Below, piece by piece: positions 27,206-37,199 of a stretch of 64,000 nucleotides of DNA (position 1 is the first letter of the stretch; every line of letters starts with the position of its first letter). The position numbers and the translations under genes are program-made. Source of the DNA: Deltaproteobacteria bacterium (lineage in GTDB: Bacteria > Desulfobacterota > GWC2-55-46); contig JACOUO010000011.1 of the NCBI GenBank assembly GCA_016177845.1, forward strand, positions 1 to 64,000, read 5' to 3'. Below the pieces are notes generated by a model. That model was not told the origin of the DNA. It saw only the letters and a list, made by a program, of their open reading frames with translations, and made no database searches.

Positions 27206-27787
27206 ATGGATTTCAGCTTCACTCGCAAAAAGATAATTATAAAACCGGAATATCAGTTAAGGCTCGCGCTGACATTTTTCATTTACATAATTTTATATTC
27301 CATAGTTTTGGGTTTCATAATCTTTTATCCTTTATACAACGACCTTAACGCAGCCGCCAGCATAGAAGAGCAGACCCGCATATCAGCCCTTGTCCTTTAT
27401 CTGCACAAGAGGATATGGATAGGGCTCTTATTTGTAGCCGTTCTGGCCGCGGTACATGCGATATTTGCGTCACATAAGTTAGTAGGCCCCATGTACCGGT
27501 TTGAGAAGGCGATGAATGAGCTTATCAGGGGCAATTACAAGCTCAGGATACGCATAAGAAAGAAAGATGAGTTCAAGGAGATGGAAGGCCTTATCAATAG
27601 GCTTTCCGAGCTTCTTGATATTGAGAAGACAAGGGACGCGCAGTTCTATACTGATATGAAAATGCGGCTTGAGATGATCTCCGCGATGCTTGAGGCCGAA
27701 GGCGCAGCTTACCCTCCTGAGGTCAGGAGACTCATGCAGGACCTTGTTTTAGAGCTGAGTTCACGCGCGCAACATAAAAATTATTAA
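27206..27787 (+). CDS. Two-TM protein with a HAMP-like linker
   Basis: Two TM helices and VGPMYRFEKAMNELIRGNYKLRIRIRKKDEFKEMEGLINRL HAMP-like segment; start adjusted to 27206. Confidence 0.7.
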   Translation: MDFSFTRKKIIIKPEYQLRLALTFFIYIILYSIVLGFIIFYPLYNDLNAAASIEEQTRISALVLYLHKRIWIGLLFVAVLAAVHAIFASHKLVGPMYRFEKAMNELIRGNYKLRIRIRKKDEFKEMEGLINRLSELLDIEKTRDAQFYTDMKMRLEMISAMLEAEGAAYPPEVRRLMQDLVLELSSRAQHKNY

Positions 27788-27795
27788 GGTTTTTA

Positions 27796-28275
27796 ATGTT
27801 GAGAACATCTTCCAAAAAAAAGAGTTCAGCACAGGGCGGCTTCACCGTCCTTGAGCTTCTTTTTGTCATGTTCATAGTCGCGATCCTGGCTGTTTTCGCC
27901 ATCCCGGCTTATATAGGCTTTATTCAAAAGGCACGGGAGACTGCGGTTGTGTCCTATCTTTCAAAGATAAAAAAGGCCGAGGAAGTCCACAGGCTCGGGC
28001 TTAATTCAGGCGGCCTCTATTCCAACAGTTTTGATGTTCTTGAAGATACCGGTATCGTCCCTCCCGCTACAGGCATCTCCAGCCGTGTGGAACATGATTA
28101 CACCTTTGACCTTACTGCCGGAGTTGACGGAAGCAGTCTGCCCTACTGGAGGGTTAATGCCGCTCCTTTAAGTTCGGATGCAAGCGCAAAATGGTTCTAT
28201 ATCGATGATCAGGGCCCTGTGAGATACGAAACAGGGGCCGCGGCAACAGCCTCAAGCCCAGTCTTAAAACGATAA
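27796..28275 (+). CDS. Type IV pilin-like/pseudopilin protein
   Basis: GGFTVLELLFVMFIVAILAVFAIPAY prepilin N-terminus. Confidence 0.88.
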   Translation: MLRTSSKKKSSAQGGFTVLELLFVMFIVAILAVFAIPAYIGFIQKARETAVVSYLSKIKKAEEVHRLGLNSGGLYSNSFDVLEDTGIVPPATGISSRVEHDYTFDLTAGVDGSSLPYWRVNAAPLSSDASAKWFYIDDQGPVRYETGAAATASSPVLKR

Positions 28276-28442
28276 TTCCCGAGCATGAAAAGCCGAAACA
28301 TTGCGAGTGTCAGACTATTAGACTTAATTCCGCAACTGTGATATATATTGAGGAACAAACCTTAAGGACGGAAATTTTTTAAGCCGCAAGGGCATCTCCA
28401 AAGGGGAGAGGGCGCCGGAGGCCGAATTTATAGGAGGTTTGT

Positions 28443-29660
28443 ATGAACCAACAGGGGATTGAATTCCCGGGCCGTTACAGAACCATTATCAAGATAATTC
28501 TGCTCACGATACTGCTTATCTATCCGCTTCTCGTCAATGCCGAAACGCAACCCGAATCAAAATCAGTCGAGTCCACAGGCATGGCGGTCATTACAGATAA
28601 CAATGTGCCCGTAGCACGGGACGCAGCCGTTGGGGACGCCCTGAGAAAGGCTGTTGAACAGGCTGTAGGCACCATGGTCTCTTCTGAGACAATGGTTGAG
28701 AACTTCCAGCTCCTCTCCGATAATGTTTACACAAAGACACAGGGCTACATAAAGAGTTATACGGTTACCAAAGAAGGGCAGTCACAGGGCTTTTATCAGG
28801 TGACTGTAAAGGCGTTGGTCGAGGTAGGCACTCTTATGGACGACCTTAACGCAATGGGGATTTTACAGAAAAAGGCAGAAAAGCCCAGGGTGCTTTTCAT
28901 GATAGCCGAAAAGAACATAGGGCATAAGTATTATACATTCTGGTGGTGGGGCAAGAGCGAGTTCAAGGGCGAGACCGTGGATATATCAGCCGCGGAGACA
29001 TCCTTGAAGCAAATTTTCCTTAATAAAGGCTTCAATGTTGTCGATATGTCAGGGAGCACCGAGAGCTTTGTCGTTGAAGACTCTTTCAAGGTTGAAGACC
29101 TCACAAAAGACGGCGCAAAACAGATAGGCAAGAAGCTTAACGCGGAAATAGTAGTATTCGGCAAGGCAATGGCAAAGGAAGGCCCGAGGACGCCCGAGAG
29201 CGCGGTAGGGACCTATCTGGCGGACATAACGCTTCAGGCAGTAAGGGTAGATGACGGCGGAGTGCTTGCCTCAGCCAGCGGCCACGGGGCGGCCCGCCAT
29301 ATATCCGAGATTACAGGCGGCTCTGAGGCAATACAGAAGGCGTCTTCCGAGCTTGGTGAGAAGCTCATTGAGCAGATAGTCCAGAGGTGGTCCGCAGGCC
29401 ATGAGATTACAGTTAGGCTCAGGGGCGTTACCGATTACCTCAGAGTTGTGGAATTTAAAAACCTCCTCAGGGGCAGGGTCAGGGGAGTGCAGTCAGTCTA
29501 CCAGAGAAGGTTTGAGAACGGGGAAGCCATATTCGAGATTGAGTCAAAAGTACCTGCCCAGCAGGTAGCTGATGACATACTCAAGCTCGGGTTGAGCCTG
29601 AGGGTTTTAAGCACCTCGCCCAATACGATAACGGTTGTAATGGAGCCGGTGCAGCAGTAA
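28443..29660 (+). CDS. FlgT-like (N-terminal domain) secreted protein
   Basis: VARDAAVGDALRKAVEQAVGTMVSSETMVENFQLLSDNVYTKTQGYIKSYTV. Confidence 0.75.
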   Translation: MNQQGIEFPGRYRTIIKIILLTILLIYPLLVNAETQPESKSVESTGMAVITDNNVPVARDAAVGDALRKAVEQAVGTMVSSETMVENFQLLSDNVYTKTQGYIKSYTVTKEGQSQGFYQVTVKALVEVGTLMDDLNAMGILQKKAEKPRVLFMIAEKNIGHKYYTFWWWGKSEFKGETVDISAAETSLKQIFLNKGFNVVDMSGSTESFVVEDSFKVEDLTKDGAKQIGKKLNAEIVVFGKAMAKEGPRTPESAVGTYLADITLQAVRVDDGGVLASASGHGAARHISEITGGSEAIQKASSELGEKLIEQIVQRWSAGHEITVRLRGVTDYLRVVEFKNLLRGRVRGVQSVYQRRFENGEAIFEIESKVPAQQVADDILKLGLSLRVLSTSPNTITVVMEPVQQ

Positions 29661-29725
29661 GATAGTTCGGAATAAACCTGAAAAGCCCTGATTTAAGGTC
29701 CGTGGGGCAGTTGAGATGAGATTTT

Positions 29726-30517
29726 ATGAAAAAGTTTCGTGTACTGCTCTTAGCCGTTTTTTTGCTTGTTCTCGGCGCATGTGCCGCGCCCATGCGCCAC
29801 AGAGTTCCTCCCAATTACTCTAACCCGATATATACGGTAGCCGTTTTGCCGATGTATAACGCCTCCAACGATGTGGAGGGGGCGCGCATGGTCAGGGAGG
29901 AATTCAATAAGAGGATTCAGAATATCAATTATCTTATAAAGCCTCTGAGCGAAGTCGATAGGGTGCTGATGGACCAGATGGGCATAACCCTGGGCTCGCA
30001 GCTTGAGATGACAAACCCGAAGCAGCTTGGTGAGATACTCGGGGTGGACGGGGTCGTTTACGGTTATCTCCTGAACTTCGATGATATCACCACAGGCGTA
30101 TACAACGCCAAAAGGGTAAGGGCAGGTTTTAAGCTCGTGGACACCAAAACAGGCGTCGTGATGTGGGCTGACGGGCATGGCGTAAAAAGCCTGCTTGCGG
30201 GAAGCGATGTGGGCACAGGCATAACATTATTGAAGGAAGCTCAGGACTCTAAAGAGGGGCTTGATTATTACAAGGCCATAGAAGGCCTTAATGAAATACC
30301 GGGGCTGAAAAACTGGCAGATAATAAGGGCTGGAGGCACGAAAAAAGTAGGGGATGCGGCTGCCTTGGCCCTTGGTGAAAAACTTTTGACAAAGGCCTTG
30401 AAGATACATTTAAGGCTTGAATCCGATACAATGCTCAATAGCATTGTAAAGGGCTTCCCGGCAGGGCCGGGCTCTTCGAGGACAGCGGCAGCTCCGTCAG
30501 AGCCTGAAAAAAAATAA
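29726..30517 (+). CDS. GNA1162/DUF799-family lipoprotein
   Basis: Lipobox LVLGACAAP; YTVAVLPMYNASNDVEG...VRAGFKLVDTKTGVVMWADGHG. Confidence 0.8.
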   Translation: MKKFRVLLLAVFLLVLGACAAPMRHRVPPNYSNPIYTVAVLPMYNASNDVEGARMVREEFNKRIQNINYLIKPLSEVDRVLMDQMGITLGSQLEMTNPKQLGEILGVDGVVYGYLLNFDDITTGVYNAKRVRAGFKLVDTKTGVVMWADGHGVKSLLAGSDVGTGITLLKEAQDSKEGLDYYKAIEGLNEIPGLKNWQIIRAGGTKKVGDAAALALGEKLLTKALKIHLRLESDTMLNSIVKGFPAGPGSSRTAAAPSEPEKK

Positions 30518-30603
30518 TTTTTTAGGCTGCTGACCTGAAGTGCCGAGGTTTTCAGTCCTCGAATCGGTTTATTCGAAATTTGGATTTTTAACAGGAGGTA
30601 TAT

Positions 30604-31569
30604 ATGATTAAGAGCTTGAGTTACAGGCCTGTGATTTTCACCGCCCTTTTGGCCGGTGTTTTTATTTTTACGGGCTGCGGGTCTATTAACACTACGGGAG
30701 TGGTTAAAGACGATGTAACGCTTTCCGGGCAGACAAAAAAACTTGAGGAAGCGGGTTCCCAGTACAGGGGGCCTGAATATACCATAGCCATTCTGCACTT
30801 TGACAACAAGACGCCGAGCAGGACTATCGGGGTTGGCGAGGCCGCAACAGATGTCCTGAGAACAATTGTAAAGCAGTCGGGCCTTGAGCCTATTGTGCTT
30901 ACAAAAGATGAGATGAAGCAGCAGGAGAGGATGATAGAGCTACAGCAGACAGGCGCGGTAAAGACAGGCAAGAAAAACGCCGCCGAAGGCTTTGACTCAA
31001 TTGACTTCAGGATCTCAGGTTCAGTCACATCATATTCAGAGCTTGAGGAATCATCAGATAATCTCCTGACCCAGAGCAAGAACCATATAGCAAGGGTGCA
31101 GGTCGATTATGCGCTTGTCGATGTGGCAACAGGTAGAAGCCTTCTTTCAGAATCAGGAGTTGGCGAATACAGCAAAAAGACAAGCGGCGTGCTTGGGCTT
31201 GGCGCAAAATCCACGGCTGACCAGGCATTGAGGGACGGCGCATTGAGGGACGCCCTTACAAAGGCCATGACCAAAATGGTAAATAAGCTTAACTCTATCC
31301 CGTTCCAGAGCAGGGTAGTGCTTGTTGAGAGCAACAATGTAGTAATCAGGGCAGGCACAAAGAGCAGGCTTGACCCAGGTACGGTTATGGGCGTTTACAG
31401 GCCCGGAGCTGACCTCGTTGACCCTGATACAGGCAGGGTAATAGGCAAGAGGGAGAAGCAGATAGGCGAAGTAGTCCTCACCCAGCACCAGGGAGACAAT
31501 GTATCTGAGGCGACGATTAAATCAGGAGTTGGTTTTCAGACGGGCGATGTCGTAAAAGTCCTTAGATAG
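30604..31569 (+). CDS. CsgG-like lipoprotein
   Basis: Lipobox FTGCGS; YTIAILHFDNKTPSRTIGVGEAATDVLRT; YALVDVATGRSLLSESG. Confidence 0.78.
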   Translation: MIKSLSYRPVIFTALLAGVFIFTGCGSINTTGVVKDDVTLSGQTKKLEEAGSQYRGPEYTIAILHFDNKTPSRTIGVGEAATDVLRTIVKQSGLEPIVLTKDEMKQQERMIELQQTGAVKTGKKNAAEGFDSIDFRISGSVTSYSELEESSDNLLTQSKNHIARVQVDYALVDVATGRSLLSESGVGEYSKKTSGVLGLGAKSTADQALRDGALRDALTKAMTKMVNKLNSIPFQSRVVLVESNNVVIRAGTKSRLDPGTVMGVYRPGADLVDPDTGRVIGKREKQIGEVVLTQHQGDNVSEATIKSGVGFQTGDVVKVLR

Positions 31570-31575
31570 GAGGAT

Positions 31576-32790
31576 TTGATGAAAAATTTTTTAAAGGTAT
31601 TTTCTGTTTTTATTTGCATGGCTCTTCTTTTCGCGGGCTGTTCAAAGCCTGTGATGAAGTGCACTTCACCTGAGGACAACCCCAGGCACCATTATCTCAA
31701 GGGTATGGACCTTCTGGAGGAAAACAAGGTCGGAGACGCAACAGCCAAATTCGACCGTGCCGTTTACTGCGATGAAAAATTCAGCTCCGCGCACTCGGCC
31801 ATGGCGATTGTCGAGGCCATGAAAGCAAGCTCGCAAAAGACTGACGGATACCGCAGCGTTGACATTGCAAAGGCTATGGAGCACCTCAAGGCAGCTAAAA
31901 AGACCTCTGAAACGCCTGAGGACGACTTTGCGTACCATCTGGCCTCAATGCGCGTGAATATGATTCTCAAGCAGGCAGAGTGGCTTGATGAGGTCAAAGA
32001 TGATTACAAAGACGCGACAAAGCTTAAGGTCGATGAGAAGAAGCTCATCTATTATAACGGGAAGGAAGCAGCCTCATATTTCATGGGCGCTGCCTATCTT
32101 GACGCAAGGGAGTTCCAGAGCGCAAGGGATAAGTTCGGCGAAGTGCTGAGCGCGAAGAAGGACAGCAAATGGAATGCCTTTGCTGAGAGCGGATGGAAGA
32201 AGACGGATAAGATAGTAAGGGCTCTTGCAGGCATTACGCTCGGCGATGTGGGCAAGGAGATTGCCTTGAAAGATTCGGTCAAGAGGGGAGATATGGCGGC
32301 CCTTTTTGTCGATGAGCTTATGCTTGAGAAGCTCTTTGCGGGCAGGATTCCCGTCAAATCAGCGGTCGATAAGAAGCAGCCTGATTTCATCCCTGCCGAT
32401 ATGCTCAACAACGCGTTCAGGGAAGAGGTCAAGACAATGATGAAGTGGGAAGTAAGGGGGCTTGAGCCTGTCTATGACAATACGACAAAGGCATTCCTCT
32501 TTAAGCCTGATGAGCCGGTCTCAAGAAAAGAGTTTGCCCTTGTGCTTGAGGATGTGCTTTTAAAGATTACAGGAGATGAGGGGCTCTCAAGGGCGTATTT
32601 CGGCCATGAGAAATCCCCGTTCCCGGATGTGCCTGCCACATCAGCCTGGTACAATGCCATTATGAACATAACCACAAGGAACATGATGGAGACCGAGCTT
32701 TCAGGCGAGTTCAGGCCTAATGACAATATCGACGGGGCAGAGGCAGTGCTTGCCATAAGGGTATTAAGGCAAAGGCTCAATATAAATTAA
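31576..32790 (+). CDS. TPR-like lipoprotein with C-terminal S-layer-homology (SLH)-like region
   Basis: Lipobox FAGCSK; FPDVPATSAWYNAIMNITTRNMMETELSGEFRPNDNIDGAEAVLAI. Confidence 0.75.
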   Translation: MMKNFLKVFSVFICMALLFAGCSKPVMKCTSPEDNPRHHYLKGMDLLEENKVGDATAKFDRAVYCDEKFSSAHSAMAIVEAMKASSQKTDGYRSVDIAKAMEHLKAAKKTSETPEDDFAYHLASMRVNMILKQAEWLDEVKDDYKDATKLKVDEKKLIYYNGKEAASYFMGAAYLDAREFQSARDKFGEVLSAKKDSKWNAFAESGWKKTDKIVRALAGITLGDVGKEIALKDSVKRGDMAALFVDELMLEKLFAGRIPVKSAVDKKQPDFIPADMLNNAFREEVKTMMKWEVRGLEPVYDNTTKAFLFKPDEPVSRKEFALVLEDVLLKITGDEGLSRAYFGHEKSPFPDVPATSAWYNAIMNITTRNMMETELSGEFRPNDNIDGAEAVLAIRVLRQRLNIN

Positions 32791-32831
32791 TTCCCGATTA
32801 AGTGATGGAAGCCAATTAACGGAGGCGATAG

Positions 32832-33680
32832 ATGAGAAAATTGCTGTTAGTTCCCCTGATGATCTTCCTCTTTGCCGCAAGCGCATGGGCGGAGATGAAC
32901 CAGGGTTTGCCGCAGGTGGTCACAGACCCGAGACAGGCCTTTGTGACGGGTTCGATAGTTGTTAAGGGAGAGGGCGCTGCACCCACGGAAAAGAAGCTTT
33001 CAGCCGCGCAGAAGAGGATTATGGCACTGAGGGCGGCTAAGGTAGTGGCGCTCAGGGAAATTGCCGAGATATTGGATGGTGTTGCCATAAGCGGCGAGAC
33101 AACGGTAGTCAATGCCGCCGCTGAATCGGATACTGTCCGCGCTACCGTGCAGGGCATCGTAAAAGGCGCGCAGGTAATCAAGGAAATATACGACCCTTTA
33201 AGCGAGATGGCGGTCGTATATGTAACAGTGCCCATGACAGGGCCTAACGGCATTATGGGGCAGTTGCTGCCTCAGGTCATACCCCTGGCGCCTCCGGCAT
33301 GGCCTGCATACCAGCAGCCGCTGGAGACTGTACAGCCGTCCAATTTTGACGGCCTTATAATAGATGCAAGGGAGAAGCCGTTCAGGCCGGCCCTTATTAA
33401 CCGCATAGTCACAAAGAACGGTGAAAGCATCTATGACCCCGCAAAGGTCGCCCAGGACATACTTGTTGAAAGGGGAGCCGCGGAATATACCAATGACATT
33501 GGGAAGGCAAAGGCTCTTTTAGGTGAAAGGGGCTCAAGCAATCCTCTTATCATAAAAGCCGAAGGCATTGTAAGGTCAACGGATGTGGAGGTTGCTCCTG
33601 AGGACGCGAGCGCGATATTCAGTTCAAATCAGTCCAAAAACTACCTTGAAGGCGCAAAGGTGGTTTTTGTTTTAAGATAG
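32832..33680 (+). CDS. LPP20/FlgP-like secreted protein
   Basis: Signal peptide; IMALRAAKVVALREIAEILDGVAISGETTVVNAAAESDTVRATVQGIVKGAQV. Confidence 0.75.
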   Translation: MRKLLLVPLMIFLFAASAWAEMNQGLPQVVTDPRQAFVTGSIVVKGEGAAPTEKKLSAAQKRIMALRAAKVVALREIAEILDGVAISGETTVVNAAAESDTVRATVQGIVKGAQVIKEIYDPLSEMAVVYVTVPMTGPNGIMGQLLPQVIPLAPPAWPAYQQPLETVQPSNFDGLIIDAREKPFRPALINRIVTKNGESIYDPAKVAQDILVERGAAEYTNDIGKAKALLGERGSSNPLIIKAEGIVRSTDVEVAPEDASAIFSSNQSKNYLEGAKVVFVLR

Positions 33681-33714
33681 CTGTTGAGAAGAAAAAATAC
33701 TCGGAGGTGCAGTT

Positions 33715-34470
33715 GTGAGGAAATTGTTTGTAGCTGTTTTTATGTTTGTTGCTCTCGCTTTCACAGCGTCAACAGCTTCAGCCGTGGTAGATGTTGAAGG
33801 CAGGTACTGGTTTACTGAGCTTGACGACACTATAAAGGTAACGAGCGGAAATGTTATCGGAACTGAGATAGACCTTAAAAATGACCTTGGCGTCGATGAT
33901 AAGAAGAACTTCTGGGAAGGCAGAATAACCCTTGAGCTCGGAAGCCACAAATTGAGATACGGCTATATGCCCCTTAAATGGGACGGCTCTAAAAACCTGA
34001 CACAGTCAGTTGTCTTCAATGGCCAGACTTACTCAGCCTCCGCCGATGTAAATTCAGAACTTAAGATGGATTATCACCGCCTCGGGTATGAGTATGATTT
34101 TTTTGATACCCTCAATAACCGTCTCGGCGTAATCCTTGAGGTAAAATATTTTGATGGGGACGCAAAGCTCAAGTCAACTTCCCTTGGCCTCAATGAGCAG
34201 GAAAGCTTCAAGCTGCCGATCCCCACAGTGGGTATAACAGGTCAGGTAGGCCTTCCCCTTCTTTTAAGCGTCGGCGGTGAAGTGACAGGCGTAACACTGG
34301 GCAGCTCGGCATATCTTGTAGATGCGGAAGCAGGCATTAACCTTAAGCCTGCCCCGTTTGTCGTGATATCTGGCGGCTACAGGATCTTTAAGCTCCATGT
34401 CGAGAGTGATGATGATAAAGTAGACCTTACTGTAAAAGGCCCGTTCGTATCTCTCAGGGCTGATTTCTAA
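33715..34470 (+). CDS. Outer-membrane beta-barrel protein
   Basis: GTG start, signal peptide, beta-strand pattern ending in F (VSLRADF). Confidence 0.75.
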   Translation: MRKLFVAVFMFVALAFTASTASAVVDVEGRYWFTELDDTIKVTSGNVIGTEIDLKNDLGVDDKKNFWEGRITLELGSHKLRYGYMPLKWDGSKNLTQSVVFNGQTYSASADVNSELKMDYHRLGYEYDFFDTLNNRLGVILEVKYFDGDAKLKSTSLGLNEQESFKLPIPTVGITGQVGLPLLLSVGGEVTGVTLGSSAYLVDAEAGINLKPAPFVVISGGYRIFKLHVESDDDKVDLTVKGPFVSLRADF

Positions 34471-34489
34471 ATAAGAATTTTAATCATTC

Positions 34490-34530
34490 ACCGGGGGTAT
34501 TTTCCATCATTGGAATCCCCCGGTTTTTTT
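34490..34530 (+). terminator. Rho-independent terminator
   Basis: ACCGGGGGTATTTCC...GGAATCCCCCGGTTTTTTT. Confidence 0.92.
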
Positions 34531-34705
34531 ATTTTCAATGTATTCTCAGACTGCGGCGCGCTCTCGTAGGAAACATTGCTCTCGCCTGCGCATAATTTTA
34601 AAATAATTAAAGCAAATACTTTAAAAAAAATTGTAAATATTGTATAATTTTCGCGAATTTAGGTGTGCGTTTAAGGTCCGGGCGCACGATTCGGGAAAAG
34701 GCTGA

Positions 34706-35491
34706 ATGAAAATTATCAGGTATTTAGGCGAATCTGTCCTGAGGCGTTTCACGGTCCTCAGTTCGGTATGGGAAATACTCCTCTCCTCATTTCTGAATCT
34801 CATCTTCAGGTTCCATCGGGGCCGCAAGGCTACCTTAAGAGTACTTCTCAAACAGATATACTTCACAGGTTTTGAGGCCATACCCATCGTGTCCTGGATA
34901 GCCATTGTCCTCGGCCTCATCATCGTCACACAATCACTTTCAATCCTTCCCAGATTCGGCGGAGAGGGCTTGATAGGCGAGATATTCGTATGGGTAGTCA
35001 TCAGGGAAGTCGGCCCTGTATTCGCCTCTGTAATCGTTATCGCGAGGAGCGGAACAGCGATTGCCTCCGAGCTTGGCAGCATGAAGATATCCAAAGAGAT
35101 AACCTCCCTTGAAGTGATGGGCATAGACCCCATCCATTACCTCATAACACCAAGGGTAATCGGGACCGGCATCAGCGTACTTCTCCTGACATTCTATTTC
35201 GAGGCAGTATCCATCCTTGGCGGCTATTTGCTCGCCGGCTTCGGCAAGAATATCTCTTTTTCCGTCTACACGCAGAGCATACTTGAGGCAATGGGGTTTC
35301 TTGAGATAGGAGTTTCGCTCTTGAAGAGCTTACTCTTCGGGCTTATAATAGGCGCAGTCTGTTCTTATCACGGGTTGATGGCAGAGAAGTCAATTACGCA
35401 GATACCGCAGCAGACCACAAAGGCGGTCATAGGAAGCCTGAGGCTTGTCTTTGTGATGGATGCTGTAATAACTTTTGTCTTTTTTATGTAG
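34706..35491 (+). CDS. mlaE: MlaE-family ABC permease
   Basis: IYFTGFEAIPIVSWIAIVLGLIIVTQS; REVGPVFASVIVIARSGTAIASELGSMKISKEITSLEVMGIDP. Confidence 0.93.
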   Translation: MKIIRYLGESVLRRFTVLSSVWEILLSSFLNLIFRFHRGRKATLRVLLKQIYFTGFEAIPIVSWIAIVLGLIIVTQSLSILPRFGGEGLIGEIFVWVVIREVGPVFASVIVIARSGTAIASELGSMKISKEITSLEVMGIDPIHYLITPRVIGTGISVLLLTFYFEAVSILGGYLLAGFGKNISFSVYTQSILEAMGFLEIGVSLLKSLLFGLIIGAVCSYHGLMAEKSITQIPQQTTKAVIGSLRLVFVMDAVITFVFFM

Positions 35492-35503
35492 GGTTTTAAA
35501 AGA

Positions 35504-36175
35504 ATGGCTCAATTCGTAGAGATAAAGGAACTGACAAGCTATTCGGAGGATGGGAGGGCGGTATTTGAAAATGCCGGCCTGATCTTAAAAGGCGGGGAAA
35601 GGGTTCTTATTACCGCGCCTGTGGCATCAGGCAAAAGCCTTTTGCTTAAGCTCCTCTCAGGCATTGAGAAGCCTGAAAAAGGCCAAGTCCTCATATTCGG
35701 GGAGGATACCTCGGCAATTGATAATGAAGCTTTGAACAGGCTTCGCAGCAGGCTGGGGTTCGTTTTTCAGGATAATGTGCTTATAAGCAACCTCAAAGTG
35801 CTTGAGAACATCGCGCTCCCTTTATTATACCATTCAAATATGCCCTATGATGAGGTAATGGAGCGGGCTTTGGAACTCCTTGATAAAACGGGCTTCAGGG
35901 GCGACCCATGGGTACAGCCGGGAAGCCTTGCCCTCTACTCAAAGAAGGAAGTCGCAGTTGCCAGGGCAATGGCTTTGGAGCCTGACATAATAGTGTGCGA
36001 GAGCTTGTGCGAAGGGCTTACTGAGGCTGAAAAGGGCCAGATATCAGACCTTTTGATAAAATATCAGGAGAACAGTAACAGGCTTCTTGTATTTACTGCG
36101 GTCAATGACGCGGATGCAGGCCTCCTGAGGCCTGACCGTGTCATCAGGATTGAAGGGAACAGGTTTTTGGAATAG
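35504..36175 (+). CDS. MlaF-position ABC ATPase with degenerate signature, Walker B and H-loop motifs
   Basis: APVASGKS (Walker A), LGFVFQDNVL (Q-loop), SLALYSKKEVAVARAMALEPDIIVCESL, VFTAVNDAD. Confidence 0.85.
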   Translation: MAQFVEIKELTSYSEDGRAVFENAGLILKGGERVLITAPVASGKSLLLKLLSGIEKPEKGQVLIFGEDTSAIDNEALNRLRSRLGFVFQDNVLISNLKVLENIALPLLYHSNMPYDEVMERALELLDKTGFRGDPWVQPGSLALYSKKEVAVARAMALEPDIIVCESLCEGLTEAEKGQISDLLIKYQENSNRLLVFTAVNDADAGLLRPDRVIRIEGNRFLE

Positions 36176-36176
36176 T

Positions 36177-37199
36177 ATGGATAAGATAAAAGAAAAGGAT
36201 TCAAGGTTTAAATACCTTGAGGTAAAGGTCGGCATAATGGCATTAATTGCCATTATAGGTATAATTATCTTAATTGTCCTTGTCGGGAGGGAAAAGGACC
36301 TGTTTACTCCCAAGTACCGCCTGCATTTTGTATCCATGAGCGGAACAGGCTTTACCGAGGGGATGCCTGTTAAGCTCTCCGGCTTCAAGATAGGCAGAGT
36401 GAAGAGCATCGAGCTTACGGATGACGCAAAGGTAAAGGTAACTACGGAGATAAATAAAAAGTACGAGAGATGGGTCAGGGAAGGGTCAAAGGCAAGGCTG
36501 TCCAAGGAGGGGCTCATAGGAGAATCCATAATTGAAGTGACCGTGGGAAACCCTGCCGGGAAGGTATTTGCGGACGGAGAGTTGATACCTTTTGAAAAAA
36601 CAGGCGGAATAGAGGAGCTTGTCGAAGAAGCCAAACCTGTACTGGAAGAAGTTAAGGAGATCATACATTACGCCAATAGCCCGGAGGGTGACATTAAACA
36701 GGCTCTCGGTAATATAAAAGACTTAACTGCCGAACTTAAGGAAACTCGCAAAACTATTGAAATTACATTGAAAAAAACCAATAATCTGATAGATAATGTA
36801 AATAGTAAAACAGCCCCTGCCGCTGATTCGGCATTGAAGATAATGAAGAACCTTGAAGGCGTGTCCGAGAGGATAGGCCCGGTCATGACACGCATAGAAG
36901 GCATTACGGTAAAAGCAGACACAGTTGCGGAAAAATTACCCGCAACACTGGATAAATTTGAAAAAACGGTCAATAATATCAAGAATATCACAGACACCTT
37001 TGCAGGAGAGACCCCAAGGATGAGGGAGATGCTCATTAACGCCGATGATACGCTTCGTGACGGCAAGACCATCATGAGGGGCGTTAAGCAGAGCTGGCCT
37101 GTAAGGTTGATGGTGCCACAGCCAAAAGACCCGGGGCTGGTGCCGCTCGACGGTTATTTGTTCGACAGGAGGATGAATGAAGTTGAAAAGAAGAAATAG
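36177..37199 (+). CDS. mlaD: MlaD-family MCE-domain protein
   Basis: N-terminal TM; YRLHFVSMSGTGFTEGMPVKLSGFKIGRVKSIEL. Confidence 0.92.
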   Translation: MDKIKEKDSRFKYLEVKVGIMALIAIIGIIILIVLVGREKDLFTPKYRLHFVSMSGTGFTEGMPVKLSGFKIGRVKSIELTDDAKVKVTTEINKKYERWVREGSKARLSKEGLIGESIIEVTVGNPAGKVFADGELIPFEKTGGIEELVEEAKPVLEEVKEIIHYANSPEGDIKQALGNIKDLTAELKETRKTIEITLKKTNNLIDNVNSKTAPAADSALKIMKNLEGVSERIGPVMTRIEGITVKADTVAEKLPATLDKFEKTVNNIKNITDTFAGETPRMREMLINADDTLRDGKTIMRGVKQSWPVRLMVPQPKDPGLVPLDGYLFDRRMNEVEKKK

